Part shown: one piece after another, positions 48,133 to 59,573 of the stretch | How the letters are laid out: every line of letters starts with the position of its first letter | How positions within the stretch are numbered: the stretch's first letter is position 1 | DNA from: Patiria pectinifera | Lineage: Eukaryota > Echinodermata > Asteroidea > Valvatida > Asterinidae | DNA length: 64,000 nucleotides | Assembly: GCA_029964075.1 (NCBI GenBank) | Contig: CM057135.1 | Coordinates: forward strand, 21,416,863-21,480,862 | Reading direction: 5' to 3' | The notes under the pieces: generated by a model | Told to the model about the DNA's origin: nothing | Seen by the model: only the letters and a program-made list of their open reading frames with translations | Databases searched by the model: none | Program-made: the position numbers and the translations under genes

Positions 48133-48671
48133 GCACCAAGTACAGCTGCTGCAACCTCGGTGGCTTGTTGCAGCTCCACCTCCATGAAAAAGGTAATGTG
48201 AGCCAGAAGTACACCATAATTGGCAAAATAATAAAGAACATTATTTGTTGTAATCTATCCAAATCAGTGCTGTCTCAAGACAGCCTCGAGTATTATTTTT
48301 GAAGTCTCTGTCTCAGATACTAAGGTCTGGGGTTTTACCATGAATACATGTATGTGCTTTTTTACAAGTACATGTAGGGCTTTTCCCAACATGCCAAACA
48401 ATCGAACACTTCGAATCTGACAGGGGTGAGATTGGACAAAAATGAAAAATCCACCAACTTCGGCTGACATTCAATAATGCTTTTTTCTGTGTCAGACGTT
48501 ACTACTTTGGCATGTTTGCAGAGACAAAGAAAAGATTCGCAAAATAAACACAGTGCTAATATTAACAGTGCTAAGTTACTATTTTACATGTATTTATAAA
48601 AGTTCCCATTTTAATAACCTGAACTTGAATTTCAGAATATACAGGCACAGATCAACAAGGCTGGAGCTTAA
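48133..48671 (+). pseudogene. Two C-terminal exons related to the Crypton-like gene
   Basis: Exon 48133-48192 (APSTAAATSVACCSSTSMKK) has a TGTACAG acceptor and GTAATG donor. It matches the exon at 17381 in its first codons (APST) and in its upstream intron. A phase-0 join leads to 48636-48671, NIQAQINKAGA then TAA. No upstream exons with the recombinase core lie nearby on this strand, so this is a detached 3' fragment from a duplication, or the true 3' end of a second copy. Function unknown. Confidence 0.4.
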
Positions 48672-48679
48672 TCCCATGA

Positions 48680-49170
48680 GAATCCCATCCTTGTACAGTA
48701 TGTACACTGCTAATACTCAAGTACTATGACACTGAATGCACCTAAGGTCCTTCCGTTCATTTGTACCCCCCCCCCCCCAGTAAGGTCCTTGGGAAGGGCT
48801 GATATCTCTCTGAGCTTTCAAGTGACCCGTGACATACTATAATATTATCCCGCGAGCGTGAGTGGAACACGGAATAATGTAGCGCCTCCAGAGTGGTATG
48901 TGGGACAAAGATGCACTACATTTTCCGTGTTCCACGAGCACGAGCGGGATAACGAATTTATCTTCAAGCAAACTTGAAGCAGCTAGAATGTCGCTCGCAT
49001 CATGGAATAGGGCAATAGCCTACGCAGAGGGCGATACGGACCTACAAGTACAATACGGCCTCATATCACACTGTTGCTGCCATGGATCGACCAATCAGGA
49101 TCGAGGATACAAGTTTGCTTGAAGATAATGTACATGTACATGTAGCTTGTCATATGTAGCATGCTAGCTG
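48680..49170. other. Intergenic stretch with an inverted segment
   Basis: A C run lies at 48767. CCCGCGAGCGTGAGTGGAACACGG (48849) is loosely inverted in TTCCGTGTTCCACGAGCACGAGCGGG (48922), a short fold-back with loop. GCTTGAAGATAATG...GTACATGTACATGTAG follows. No gene. Confidence 0.4.
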
Positions 49171-49177
49171 CATGCTA

Positions 49178-49480
49178 CACAGTAAACATTAGATAGTCAC
49201 TTGACTAAAAAAAATTAGTCATTCTTATGGTATAATTTGACCAATTTTAATTAGTCACCAAGTTAGAAGATTAGTCATTACACTGGTGAAATGACTAATA
49301 ATATTTAGTCTTTCAAAATGGTTTAATTTGACTAATTTTTTCAATAATTAGTAATGCACGAAATTTAATTAGTAATCCCCCCAAAATAATTAGCAATTTG
49401 GTAAAATTAATTAGTCTTTATTTTAGTACTGCGACACTCGTAATCAGTCTGCAACAACAACAATTAGTCTACCAGATATT
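49178..49480 (+). repeat. Left subterminal ATTAGTC repeats
   Basis: ATTAGTC occurs at about 49211, 49241, 49271, 49411 and 49461, with the complement GACTAAT near 49293 and 49340. Spacing is irregular, about 15-60 bp. In CACTA elements such motifs bind element-encoded protein; that role is inferred here. Confidence 0.6.
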
Positions 49481-49629
49481 CTCAAAAATTCAATTTCATG
49501 AATTTATTTGCCAACAATTCACAAATTCATCAATGAACGATAATTGCAATTGATCAATATTTGCAAAGTCAGCATACACTGCCCAACAAAGGAGCCGAAT
49601 TTCAAATTCAACAGTGGACTAAACTTGTC

Positions 49630-51157
49630 ACAAATACATCAAATATTAATAGCACTGTTCTGAAAATTGCCTGCATGCCATCATGAAGATGAACGATAAT
49701 TCACTAGTTGAGTTTACACTTATACATGCAGTTGGACAAATTGATTTTAACACACATATGAACTGTTCTGAAAATTTCCTGCATGCCATCATGAAGATGA
49801 ACGATAATTCACTGGTTGAATTTACACTAATGCAGTTGGACAAATTGATTTTAACATTTAACATACATATGAACTGTTCTGAAAATTGCCTGCATGTCAT
49901 CATGAAGATGAACGATAATTCACTAGTTGAGTTTACACTTATACATGCAGTTGGACAAATTGATTTTAACATTTTAACATACATATGAACTGTTCTAAAA
50001 ATTGTCTGCATGCCATCATGAAGATGAACGATAATTCACTGGTTGAATTTACACTAATGCAGTCGGACAAATTGATTTTAACATTTTAAAATGCATATGA
50101 ACTGATCTGAAAATTGCCTGCATGCCATCATGAAGATGAACGATAATTCACTGGTTGAATTTACACTAATGCAGTCGGACAAATTGATTTTAACATTTTA
50201 ACATGCATATGAACTGTTCTGAAAATTGCCTGCATGCCATCATGAAGATGAACGATAATTCACTGGTTGAATTTACACTAATGCAGTTGGACAAATTGAT
50301 TTTAACATTTTAACATGCATATGAACTGTTCTGAAATTTGCCTGCATGCCATCATGAAGATGAACGATAATTCACTGGTTGAATTTACACTAATGCAGTT
50401 GGACAAATTGATTTTAACATTTTAACATGCATATGAACTGTTCTGAAAATTGCCTGCATGCCATCATGAAGATGAACGATAATTCACTGGATGAATTTAC
50501 ACTAATGCAGTTGGACAAATTGATTTTAACATTTTAACATGCATATGAACTGTTCTGAAAATTGCCTGCATGCCATCATGAAGATGAACGATAATTCACT
50601 AGTTGAGTTTACACTTATACATGCAGTTGGAAAAATTGATTTTAACATTTTAACATGCATATGAACTGCTCTGAAATTTGCCTGCATGGCATCATGAAGA
50701 TGAACGATAATTCACTGGTTGAATTTACACTAATGCAGTCGGACAAATTGATTTTGACATTTTAACATGCATATGAACTGATCTGAAAATTGCCTGCATG
50801 CCATCATGAAGATGAACGATAATTCACTAGTTGAGTTTACACTTATACATGCAGTTGGAAAAATTGATTTTAACATTTTAACATGCATATGAACTGCTCT
50901 GAAATTTGCCTGCATGGCATCATGAAGATGAACGATAATTCACTGGTTGAATTTACACTAATGCAGTCGGACAAATTGATTTTGACATTTTAACATGCAT
51001 ATGAACTGATCTGAAAATTGCCTGCATGCCATCATGAAGATGAACGATAATTCACTGGTTGAATTTACACTAATGCAGTTGGACAAATTGATTTTAACAT
51101 TTTAACATGCATATGAACTGTTCTGAAAATTGCCTGCATGCCATCATGAAGATGAAA
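49630..51157 (+). repeat. 112-bp satellite, 14 tandem units
   Basis: The word ATGAAGATGAACGATAATTC recurs at 49683, 49791, 49902, 50018, 50130, 50242, 50354, 50466, 50578, 50694, 50806, 50922 and 51034, with a last broken unit at 51146. Spacing is mostly 112 bp, with 116-bp variants that carry ACACTTATACATGCAG in place of ACACTAATGCAG. The unit pair 50578-50805 is repeated as 50806-51033, a higher-order duplication. The array stops 5 bp short of the stop codon of the minus-strand gene. Confidence 0.95.
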
Positions 51158-51161
51158 GGCT

Positions 51162-54100
51162 TTACTTTTTGCGTGTTTCTCGTGTGGCAGCTCTTTTCTT
51201 GTCAAGGCGTGCCTTGAGTGTTAAAACAGGCTTTTCAACCAGTGAATTATCGTTGATCTTCAGCAATGCAAACTGGTAAAAAGTAATCGTTTTAACAAGA
51301 GACGAAATGTACTGAAGGTGGAATGTGTAAAATACAGACAGATAGCATGCTACTGCTGTGATGATGTCATCGACAGTACAGATAAGCTCCCCTTCGGCAA
51401 TGATCCTGAACTCTGTAGCCACGGATGGTGAATGGTCATTCATTTCGATGAAGAATGCATGTCCATTTTCCTCGTCCTTATAAAAATAATCAATGAAAGA
51501 AAAAGATATCTCAAATTTAATAAGATCCTCTTCATTGCAAAGATAAACTATAAAAGATCACACAAAAGCATTCTGCACATCAGTTCAGTTGTAAACAGTC
51601 AGTGAAAAACTTGCATCCTTAATTCTGCATGGATTAAGGACTCTTCACAGCACTTTCACTGTGAATGTAAGCCTTACTGCTTTTCATTGGTTCATGAAGA
51701 AGGGAAAATAAGTGTTGCGGCCGGCAAAATGAAACATTCCCTACTCATGATATAATTAATCAAGGGCTGCCGACTGCAGAGTGATATCAGACAAAGATGT
51801 ACCACGTTCAGTACTTGATTCTGCACATAACATATGTTGGAGTAACCAAATTCTTTAAAATACAGTCCAACATCAATTGTATTTCCTATGAGAGACGTGG
51901 GTTGCCAGATTTTGCTAACTTAGCCTTTCTCCCAACCTGGGGATTCCCATGATAACTATCATGCATGGTTATTCGGGTTATTTGGCCAAACCCTGGTTAA
52001 TATGCAAAACCTGTTTAATTTCAGCCCTTTTCTAATGTATAATTGAATCGGACATGATGATGATGATGATGATGATGATCGATGATGTGGGACAACATGA
52101 TGTTTTAAACACCCAAGGAATGCATAGCACCCGAGACAATGCCGGGGGTGCTTTGTGTCCCTGCGGATGTTCAAAACATCATGTTCCACATCAATGCAGT
52201 CTTTAGTTGTTTTATCATATCTCTGTCTTGATGACGAAAAGTGAGGGCAACATTGAAAGGAATATTTGTTCATTATTGTCTACAGCTTAAGTATTTCCCC
52301 TGACATCAATCGTGTGGGTTTGAAGTTTTATGCACACACGTGTATGGGCGTGTGCACAATATCATCAGGCCAGTGATGTCTCGATTTTGACATGCATTTT
52401 TGTCACAGTCATGTGATCGTTCAGGGGCAGTGGAAAAACAGTATTCAAGACAGAGGTATGACAAGTATGGTTGTACGTACCTTTGAAGAGAACATGTCTT
52501 TCATGTTTTCCTTTAGCAAGGATGGCAAAACCTCTATGGCTGTCGCCATCTCACAATCTGAATGATAAAAATGACATCAAAAAGCTGAGCTGTGCATTCA
52601 AAATCTCACACATAAACTACAAACCAAGGCAATGTTACTTAACTTCAGCAGTTCATGAAATGCATTCGTTAATTAGGTGTGGAGCAAAATCAACCGATAT
52701 ACCTTAAATCCAGTCGTAAAATTTGTTTGGTAAACTTGAATTGTTTTAATAAGGAAGGCCGCGGGCCTGGTTATAAAGTATAAAAGAGTACTGGCCCGTC
52801 ACTGCTAATCAACTGCATGCTTAAACACAATCAAGCACACTTTCAATTCCATTCATAGAATCTTTTCCTACTTTTGATATTACTTTTTAAAAAACATTTA
52901 TCTTTGATGTTTGTGGAAGTTGCTCACATGTAAAAGTACTGTAAGCATGACAACATAAAGACTTGAGTGGTTCACTGCAGTGTCATTCCCACAACAGTAG
53001 AGTGAGACTGCCACAAGTGTTTATGAATGGTACTTACTGCCAGAACCATGGTTTGCAGAGATCAAGCTTTCTTCATTTCGCCTTGCAGTGTAACATTCCA
53101 AAATGCTGCTTGCATTTTCGTCCAGCCCCTTCTGCAACAGCGACTTCAGGTGGGAAGACCCATGGATCCTATGGAATTCCGCCAACAACTATATGAAAGA
53201 TTAGAAATCCTCCCAGCCTGTAATGGCTTTTAACAACAGAGTTTTTGCAAAGTATGATACAGCCAGATAGCAAGATGGATACATGGTCTCACGATGCCCA
53301 ACGCATACAACTCGCCATCTGCTATGCGTATGCAAGACATGGTTATTGTACTTTACTATAATTAGCCAATAAACAAGTAAATTTCTGGTGATCTATATTA
53401 AAAGCCAACTAAGACTGGCTGCAGAACTTTGCAGGCTATGTCTGGACTGTCTGGCTAGGGTAGGACTTGAACCCATGACCTCCTGTTTACTAGTGCAGAC
53501 TGCAGATGTCTTAACCACTCGACCATCGACCTTGCCGGGGTCGGCTGGTTGATTCGATGCAAAGTCCATCTTTAGAAAGTTTGACCCCAGTACCCCCTGC
53601 TACATCTCACTCGAACCAGCAAGCCGACCCCGGCAAGCTCAGTGGTCGAGTGGTTAAGATGTCTGCACTAGAAAGTAGTAGGTCGTGGGTTCAAGTCCCA
53701 CCTGAGTAAGCTTGTGAATTTTTGGTAAGCTCTTGGACAACATATATACATCGGTAAAGGGCAAAAAACTAAAAGACCCTACTTAAAAGTGTCTCGCGTA
53801 GTAAAGTAACATAAAAACCACTTTAATGTCATACCTCATGCTCAGTAAAGAGCCATGGGTACTGCTTCTTTCTCTGGCTAATTGGCTTTGATTCCCCCTG
53901 TACAATATCCCGTCTCCGATCTGCAAAGGTGAGACCCATATGCCGTCCTACTTCCTTGTAGTCTGGCCTCTTCTTTGCAATTTCTATCTGAAGCCATTTA
54001 TTGTGAGCAGAAACTGTTGTCTCGTCTTCTGATTCCAAGCGATCGGGAAGGTAATTCTGCAAACCCCACATCGGTGCATACTTTGGAGCCATCTTCTTAG

Positions 54101-57100
54101 GGTGAGTGCCTTTAGGTGCTGGTGGCTGTTTTCGTTTCCTGTTTTTTACCTCCAACATTTCCCTGACAGTTGGATTCCTTTTCCGAGTATTCTGGAACTT
54201 GTACTTCAGTTTCTGTAGCCACATTTCCTGAAATAAATAACCAAATGTTGTTAATTCGAACCTTGTTCATAGCCGGGGCGAGTTCATGGTTTTCTATTTT
54301 CTTAATATATATTGGTGGGGAAAGTTTGTTTCTAAAGATGGAATTTGCATTGGGGAGATGGGAAAAGTTTGTTAATATTAATGTACAAATTGATGATACC
54401 CTGAAGCCACACATAGCCTTTGAGTGGCTGATCACCATTTGAATTCTGGTTTTACAGTTACATCTCTATATAGTCCTACGTCCCATTAGTCCAATGAAAC
54501 ATAAATACTGGTTCAGTACTGACATGTAGGACAATATTTTCCTTGATCTATCGTGCCTGGCTAGAATGTGGTGCACATGGGTAATCTTGGAAATTTTGTT
54601 TCAGGTCCGCCCTTGGTGGCACCCCATATTATGCTGGTGCCCCCCCCCCCCCCCCCCCGAGGAAATCCTGGCTACGCTGTAGGACCAATGGGACCGTAGG
54701 ACTATAGAGACGTCCCCATTTTTATCATATTGCACATCACAGATAACTGGCCCACTTGTGGACACATCTAGAATTAAAATCAATTCAGTGAAACTTTGTA
54801 TGCATCCATTAAGGATTTAAGAAGAGGCTTCACTTCTGAAAAAAGTTGAGCTTCAGGAGCATGCAGTTTTATTGTAAGATTTGAGGAATTAGTTATGTAT
54901 TCACTACTGCTACTCCTATTTTTGATTCATGTACTTGTCTTGGTTCCAAACATGCATACTCACAGCTAGGCAGGGCCAGGCTAGGCAGAGCTTTATGAGA
55001 ACCCTTTGAATATTCTGGCATTTTGCATTGTATGACAGGCATCCCTGTACAGGTTTTCAGGCCACAACTTCTACTATTCAAAGGTTGATCGATGCATGCA
55101 GAGTCAAGTGGGACCACGACTTGTGGTTTTGTGTTTCTCAATCAAATGCCAGACCTTTGGTCCAACCTTTCCAACATGTAGAGAAAATGTGATGGAGCAT
55201 GTGTAAAGTCTACAAGTTGATACTTATGTTCCATCTCACGTCTAATTCCTCTTTTGCATGTAATTATAAGCAACAGTATTACTGATTTGGTCATGCTAAG
55301 CTGCAAAGAATGCAGAATCATACCTTTAGGTTTGCAATATTCAAGTCAGTGACAAGGGGATACTTCAACAGCAGCTGTTCTACGAGCTGCACATAGTCTG
55401 ATGGTGTTGGATACCTATGATGTATAAAAGTTGAAAATAATCATGAATAAGTAATTTTGACAAACAGATAAACGTTAACAACAGATACTAATTAAAGCTG
55501 TTTTCACATCTTCTGTAGTTCCAGCCCAAGACTGGATTTGGACCTCTTTACTGTGAAAATGGGGTTTATGTGAAGGCTCCATGGACATGCTTAAAATGTA
55601 GTTGAACCACGTTTGGTTACATTTTAACTGAAAACTGGATATTTTGACTGAGTGCATTTTCACAGTGTTTGGAATGTGCGCTTTCCTAAAAAAAAAAATC
55701 CTTAATTAGGATGGCCCACATGTACTATGTGGACAAATCACGACTCGTAAGTACCGTAGACATTATTTCCCCTTACAATAATGAACATTAACTCACAGAG
55801 TATGAGGTTGAACTGCCTCAAAGATGGTGTCCAGGATCACTGACTCATTGGCAGATGACAAGATTTCTTTCGCTTGTATTTTGTTGGTTATGAGATCTGG
55901 CAGCTCGGGTAAGTTGAAGGTGTTGATCCACCAAGATACTTTTGATGGCTTCACTTCTCTGAAAACAAGAAAGTGCGGAACAAATTACGCTACTGAATAT
56001 CCCCTGTATCACTCTGGTGACAATGGAGTCCCTAGTACATTTCTATGCATCCAGTTAGGGACTGTGAGTGGCAAAAAGAGTTTTTGGGACCCTGTTGTGG
56101 TCACTCACATGCAGTGGCAGTGATGGGAACAGTGTATTAGCTAGCCACCTAGAGGGAGTGTTTTGCACTCCCTTAGAGGGAGTGTTTTGCACTCCCTATA
56201 TTCAAAAATCACACCGTTTTGAGCAAAATCTACATGCAGTACATGAATAAAATGCACACCCAGAGTGTGGATTTCTAGACAATACAGTGGATGGGAAGGG
56301 GGAGGGGATGTTTTCGAGATTACATTAGGTGGCGGGGGAGGTGGGGGGTAGAGCATAGACGTACACTTTTTGCATCATGTAAATGAACTGCATCCCAGAG
56401 AAAAAAATTCTCAAATATAATTGCAAGGAAATGCACGTTCCAAAATGACTGGTTTCACTTTTCGAAAATGGAAGAACTTTTTTTTTAAAAAGGACGCTTT
56501 CTCTACCAATAGCAAAACTGCTCTGAACCAGCCCAAAATCCGAACACAAACAAGGCCAAACCCAACTGGATTCTTTTAAAACCTTGCACCGAAAAAACTG
56601 ACCTGAGGCTGGTTTCCTAATAACAATAGGCTTGTGTGGGATAGATTTGTACGATACACAACCCACCAAAACTAATTCAAAAGGGAAAAGGCAACACTCA
56701 CGGTTGTTCATCTTGCTGTGTCGGTATCACAGCTAATGGAATAGTAACTGGTAGAGTAAGGATGCTTGGAACAACTATCTTCACTTTGGACATTGGCAGG
56801 ATCTCTTCATCTGGCTCAACGTTGATGAATTCTTCAAATTCAGCATTCCATAGCTGAAGCTGTATGGCTTGTCCTTCCAGTTCTGGGAAGATCTCAAGGG
56901 CTCGATTCTCAAGGTCTCGTAATTGCACCTTTTCTTTGTCTGGCACATCTGTTATTTTCTTAGTGTCATTCCACATCAACAAAAACCTGTGTACATCAAA
57001 GTGCACACAGGGTTAAACATATGGATACCCAGAAATTGATAAAATTGGAGGGTTACGTTGAGATTAAACTCCATTCATGTACATGCTCTCCTTTTCATAT

Positions 57101-58776
57101 GCACACCAAAAAACAGTGCACATGTTCATGGTTAACATGCAGCTTTGAACAACTTACAAAATGTGATGCCTAATGACAATGAGCTTTGCATGGTCTGTAT
57201 TATACACACCAAGAGGATAGTAATCTGCCAATTCTGTCACTTTCAGCAATTTGAATTCAGTATCACATTCATCAGATATTGCATAGGCATGAACATGCTG
57301 CACATAGTCTGTTGTCTTGACAGGCTTGCACAGAATATGTACAATTCCAGAAATAATGAAGCTCATTTGAATGATTCCAAAGCAGTATTCATTCTCCAGC
57401 TTTTCCAAAACAACAGCAGACCCTGCACGGTACCATGTTCCATTACATGCTACATGCTTCACTTTGTACACATCGGTCTGACCTACAAGAGGAAGGATCA
57501 ATTGTTGCACATTCCTTGGCAATTCATTGACATGCTTCAGTTCTCCTCCAGAGTGTTCAATTACATCTTGGGTGAGAAATTTGTCTGATTGTGATTTAGA
57601 CAAGTACCAGGCTTGATGATACTGGTGTCTCTCTGCAAGAGTTTTCAGGATATTCTTTCTGTTTTTGGTCCTCCATGCTACCTGTTTGAAGTAGAAATGC
57701 TTCGCTTCAAAACGAAGCGTCCAGCAATGTATTAGTGGACCATACTCCAAAAGAAGCCTTGGGTAGTGCACAATGAAGTGAAACTTAGGTTTCATGGAAA
57801 TATCTGGATACTCTGTGTAGTAGCTAGACAGAAACAAATCAATGAGAAAGGCAAGGAATTCGGATGTCACTCTGGTCACTTTAGGCATCACACAATACTC
57901 CACAACATCGAGAAGGAGCAATAAAGCTGCCCACTTGCTGTCTCCAAAAGGAACTGCATGGCCAACCATGAGGGGCAGTAAACGTAGCAGGCACCAAGAC
58001 TGTGCTGCTGTTTGTTTAACCTTGAAGCTTCCAATCTGGGATGACATCACACTTGGTTTGTTTCTCTTGTCACTTGCATCATAGGGAAAGTTTGAAACTT
58101 GCCCATTCAAATAATTAAGTGAGAAATAGCCCTCATGAACACAGTGTGTGATGGTATTGCACATGACTTCAGGTACAATGCCCTCAAAAAAATCATGAGT
58201 GATATCGCAAGGGAGCCCACTAGTTACATGAAAGTACTGTAACTGATTAAATGGAGAATCACGCTTTACACCATACAATGATGCAAGATTAGGATTTTCC
58301 ACTACAAGTTGAACCTGTTGGTCATACGCTTCTTTGGATCGTATTTCCAGACCTTCACAATTGAAGTGTCTCTTTAGGGTTCGAGAGGTTACATTGCAGA
58401 TACGACAAACACGTCCACTATTAAAATGTTCTTGAAAGCCCCCTATTGCATGAGCAGCTGGGTTGTCTGCACTAAAAAAGCTTACAGTCCCATACATAGA
58501 ATACTCTACACCATCTTTGTACAGCGTTAGACCATCCGTCTCCAAAGCTGTAATATCTCGTATTAGTGGTTCTACGATTCTGCTCATTCCATACTTTTTT
58601 ATGTGGGAAGTCAAGCACAGACAAACTAGCTGTATACTTTGCAACTTTGACCTATACTTTGGTGATATGTTTCCAAGAACGTAGTAAAAAGCACCAAACT
58701 TCAACCCTTTGACTTTGTTGCCCAGAGGATTCCCTACACAAAAGTCATCATAATACAGCTGAATTTGAAGATTCAT
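51162..58776 (-). CDS. Transposase-like domain spliced to PB1-like and SAMD3-like exons
   Basis: Minus-strand exons: 58776-57158, 56986-56702, 55958-55797, 55414-55324, 54227-53835, 53188-53038, 52557-52481 and 51476-51162 (stop TAA). All seven joins are in phase. The first exon has LGNISPKYRSKLQSIQLVCL, VEPLIRDITALETDG, ADNPAAHAIGGF, C..C, LPCDITHDFFEGIVPEVMC, PKFHFIVHYPRLL and LRFEAKHFYFKQ, a multicopy transposase-like family of fish and invertebrates related to RNase H-fold (Tnp2/CACTA-type) enzymes. The second has a PB1-like fold (KVQLRDLENRALEIFPELEG...VEPDEEIL). The rest (SWWINTFNLPELP, YPTPSDYVQLVEQLLLKYPLVTDL, MWLQKLKYKFQNTRKRN, TFADRRRDIVQG) fits SAMD3-like proteins. An unspliced 57157-56987 intron gives a TAA instead, so separate products are possible. 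Roughly 1020 residues if joined. Confidence 0.7.
52057..52087. repeat. (GAT)n microsatellite
   Basis: About ten GAT/ATG trinucleotides in an intron of the minus-strand gene. On the minus strand it gives the serine run of a spurious ORF. Confidence 0.8.
53455..53710. repeat. Inverted pair of tRNA-like (SINE-like) elements
   Basis: The plus copy (about 53630-53710) has A-box-like TGGTCGAGTGGTTAAGATG, an anticodon-loop-like CTAGAAA, B-box GGTTCAAGTCC, and short stem words CTCAG and CTGAG. The minus copy (about 53560-53455) carries the same boxes with CTAGTAA. CAGCMAGCCGACCCCGGCAAG precedes both. The two lie head to head in the intron between exons 53835 and 53188. They resemble tRNA-Ser without a long variable arm; more likely tRNA-derived SINE heads than working tRNA genes. 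Confidence 0.55.
54462..54711. mobile_element. MITE with about 30-bp inverted ends and an internal C run
   Basis: Left CATCTCTATATAGTCCTACG followed by TCCCATTAGTCC is inverted at the right as GGACCAATGGGA, CGTAGGACTATAGAGACG. A run of 17 C lies at 54642-54658. Intronic, non-coding. Confidence 0.6.
56149..56199. repeat. Tandem short hairpins
   Basis: AGGGAGTGTTTTGCACTCCCT occurs twice in direct tandem. Each forms an 8-bp stem with a 5-nt loop. Located in the intron between exons 56702 and 55958. Role unknown. Confidence 0.75.
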
Positions 58777-59573
58777 GTGATTTGTGGAGAACAGGCCCTT
58801 CTATACAGAGAGCCATCACAGTAGTCATTAAGGGTTTCATCGGCAAAATGGCCGTTATAAACTTCTGCAAAGACATCATCCTTATCAAGTAACACCTTGA
58901 CAGTTGAAAGAACTGAAATGTACTGCATTGTATCACCCTGGCCAAGGATATACTCCACTGGTTCCACGTATCCAAACTGCTCTGCTGCATATTTGTTGAT
59001 GTGACGATCTGCTGAGAAATACCTCAATGCCTTTTCATAATTTGACTCCCCTGATGCAGTTGCAAGGTCAAGTTGCTCAAGGTTCTGAAAATTAGCACCA
59101 CCTCTCCCTATTATTTCGTGTACGTTTGCACTTAAATCTTCACGATACGATCTCATAATATCTGCCATCCCATTGGCAACATAGGTGCATGCACTGGTTG
59201 AGGTCTTTAACTTTTCTCTTAAACCAAGCAAGAATGAGCTCACTTCATGGTTTTCATTTATTTGCTCATTTTGGTTGTTCTGACCAGGATTATTGCCATC
59301 ATCGTCATTATCATCATCAACAACATCATCGTCATGTATAATTCCTTCTACATTTCTGTTTTGGACTCTATTGCGTCTGCTGCAATTCTCCATCCAAAAC
59401 GCCTCATGTTTATATTTAATGTGATTCAAATATGCTCGCACTGTTGCAAGAAATTTGTGACAACCACTTATATTGCAAAGTATTTTTTGTGCACAATGCC
59501 CATGCCTGTAGTGTTTTATGAGTGACGAAAATGTGTTTTTCTCTGCAAAGCAAATACTGCATGCAAACCTCAT
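58773..59573 (-). CDS. C2H2 zinc-finger N-terminal part of the transposase-like gene
   Basis: ATG 59573 opens MRFACSICFAEKNTFSSLIK. Two C2H2 fingers follow within 65 residues (C..C...H....H in CSICFAEKNTF...HYRHGHC and CNISGCHKFLATVRAYLNHI). Next come an acidic stretch of D and N (about 85-105), GLREKLKTSTSACTYVANGM and a region ending YRRACSPQIT. Its TGA overlaps the ATG of the next ORF as ATGA (58776-58773), with a -1 frame relation. In the related family these parts form one protein, so this is a frameshift, a sequencing error, or a point of recoding or re-initiation. The zinc fingers would bind DNA at the element ends if this is a transposase. Confidence 0.7.
   Translation of the reverse strand: MRFACSICFAEKNTFSSLIKHYRHGHCAQKILCNISGCHKFLATVRAYLNHIKYKHEAFWMENCSRRNRVQNRNVEGIIHDDDVVDDDNDDDGNNPGQNNQNEQINENHEVSSFLLGLREKLKTSTSACTYVANGMADIMRSYREDLSANVHEIIGRGGANFQNLEQLDLATASGESNYEKALRYFSADRHINKYAAEQFGYVEPVEYILGQGDTMQYISVLSTVKVLLDKDDVFAEVYNGHFADETLNDYCDGSLYRRACSPQIT

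Noticed and set aside
49646..50011. ORFs on both strands of the satellite array
   Set aside because: They only repeat the 112-bp unit and are interrupted by length variants; no start context or splice support.
49630..51157. CRISPR-like array
   Set aside because: Units are contiguous 112-bp tandem copies without unique spacers, in eukaryotic DNA.
53630..53710. Functional serine tRNA gene
   Set aside because: The long variable arm expected for tRNA-Ser is missing and the acceptor stem is weak; an inverted twin suggests a SINE origin.
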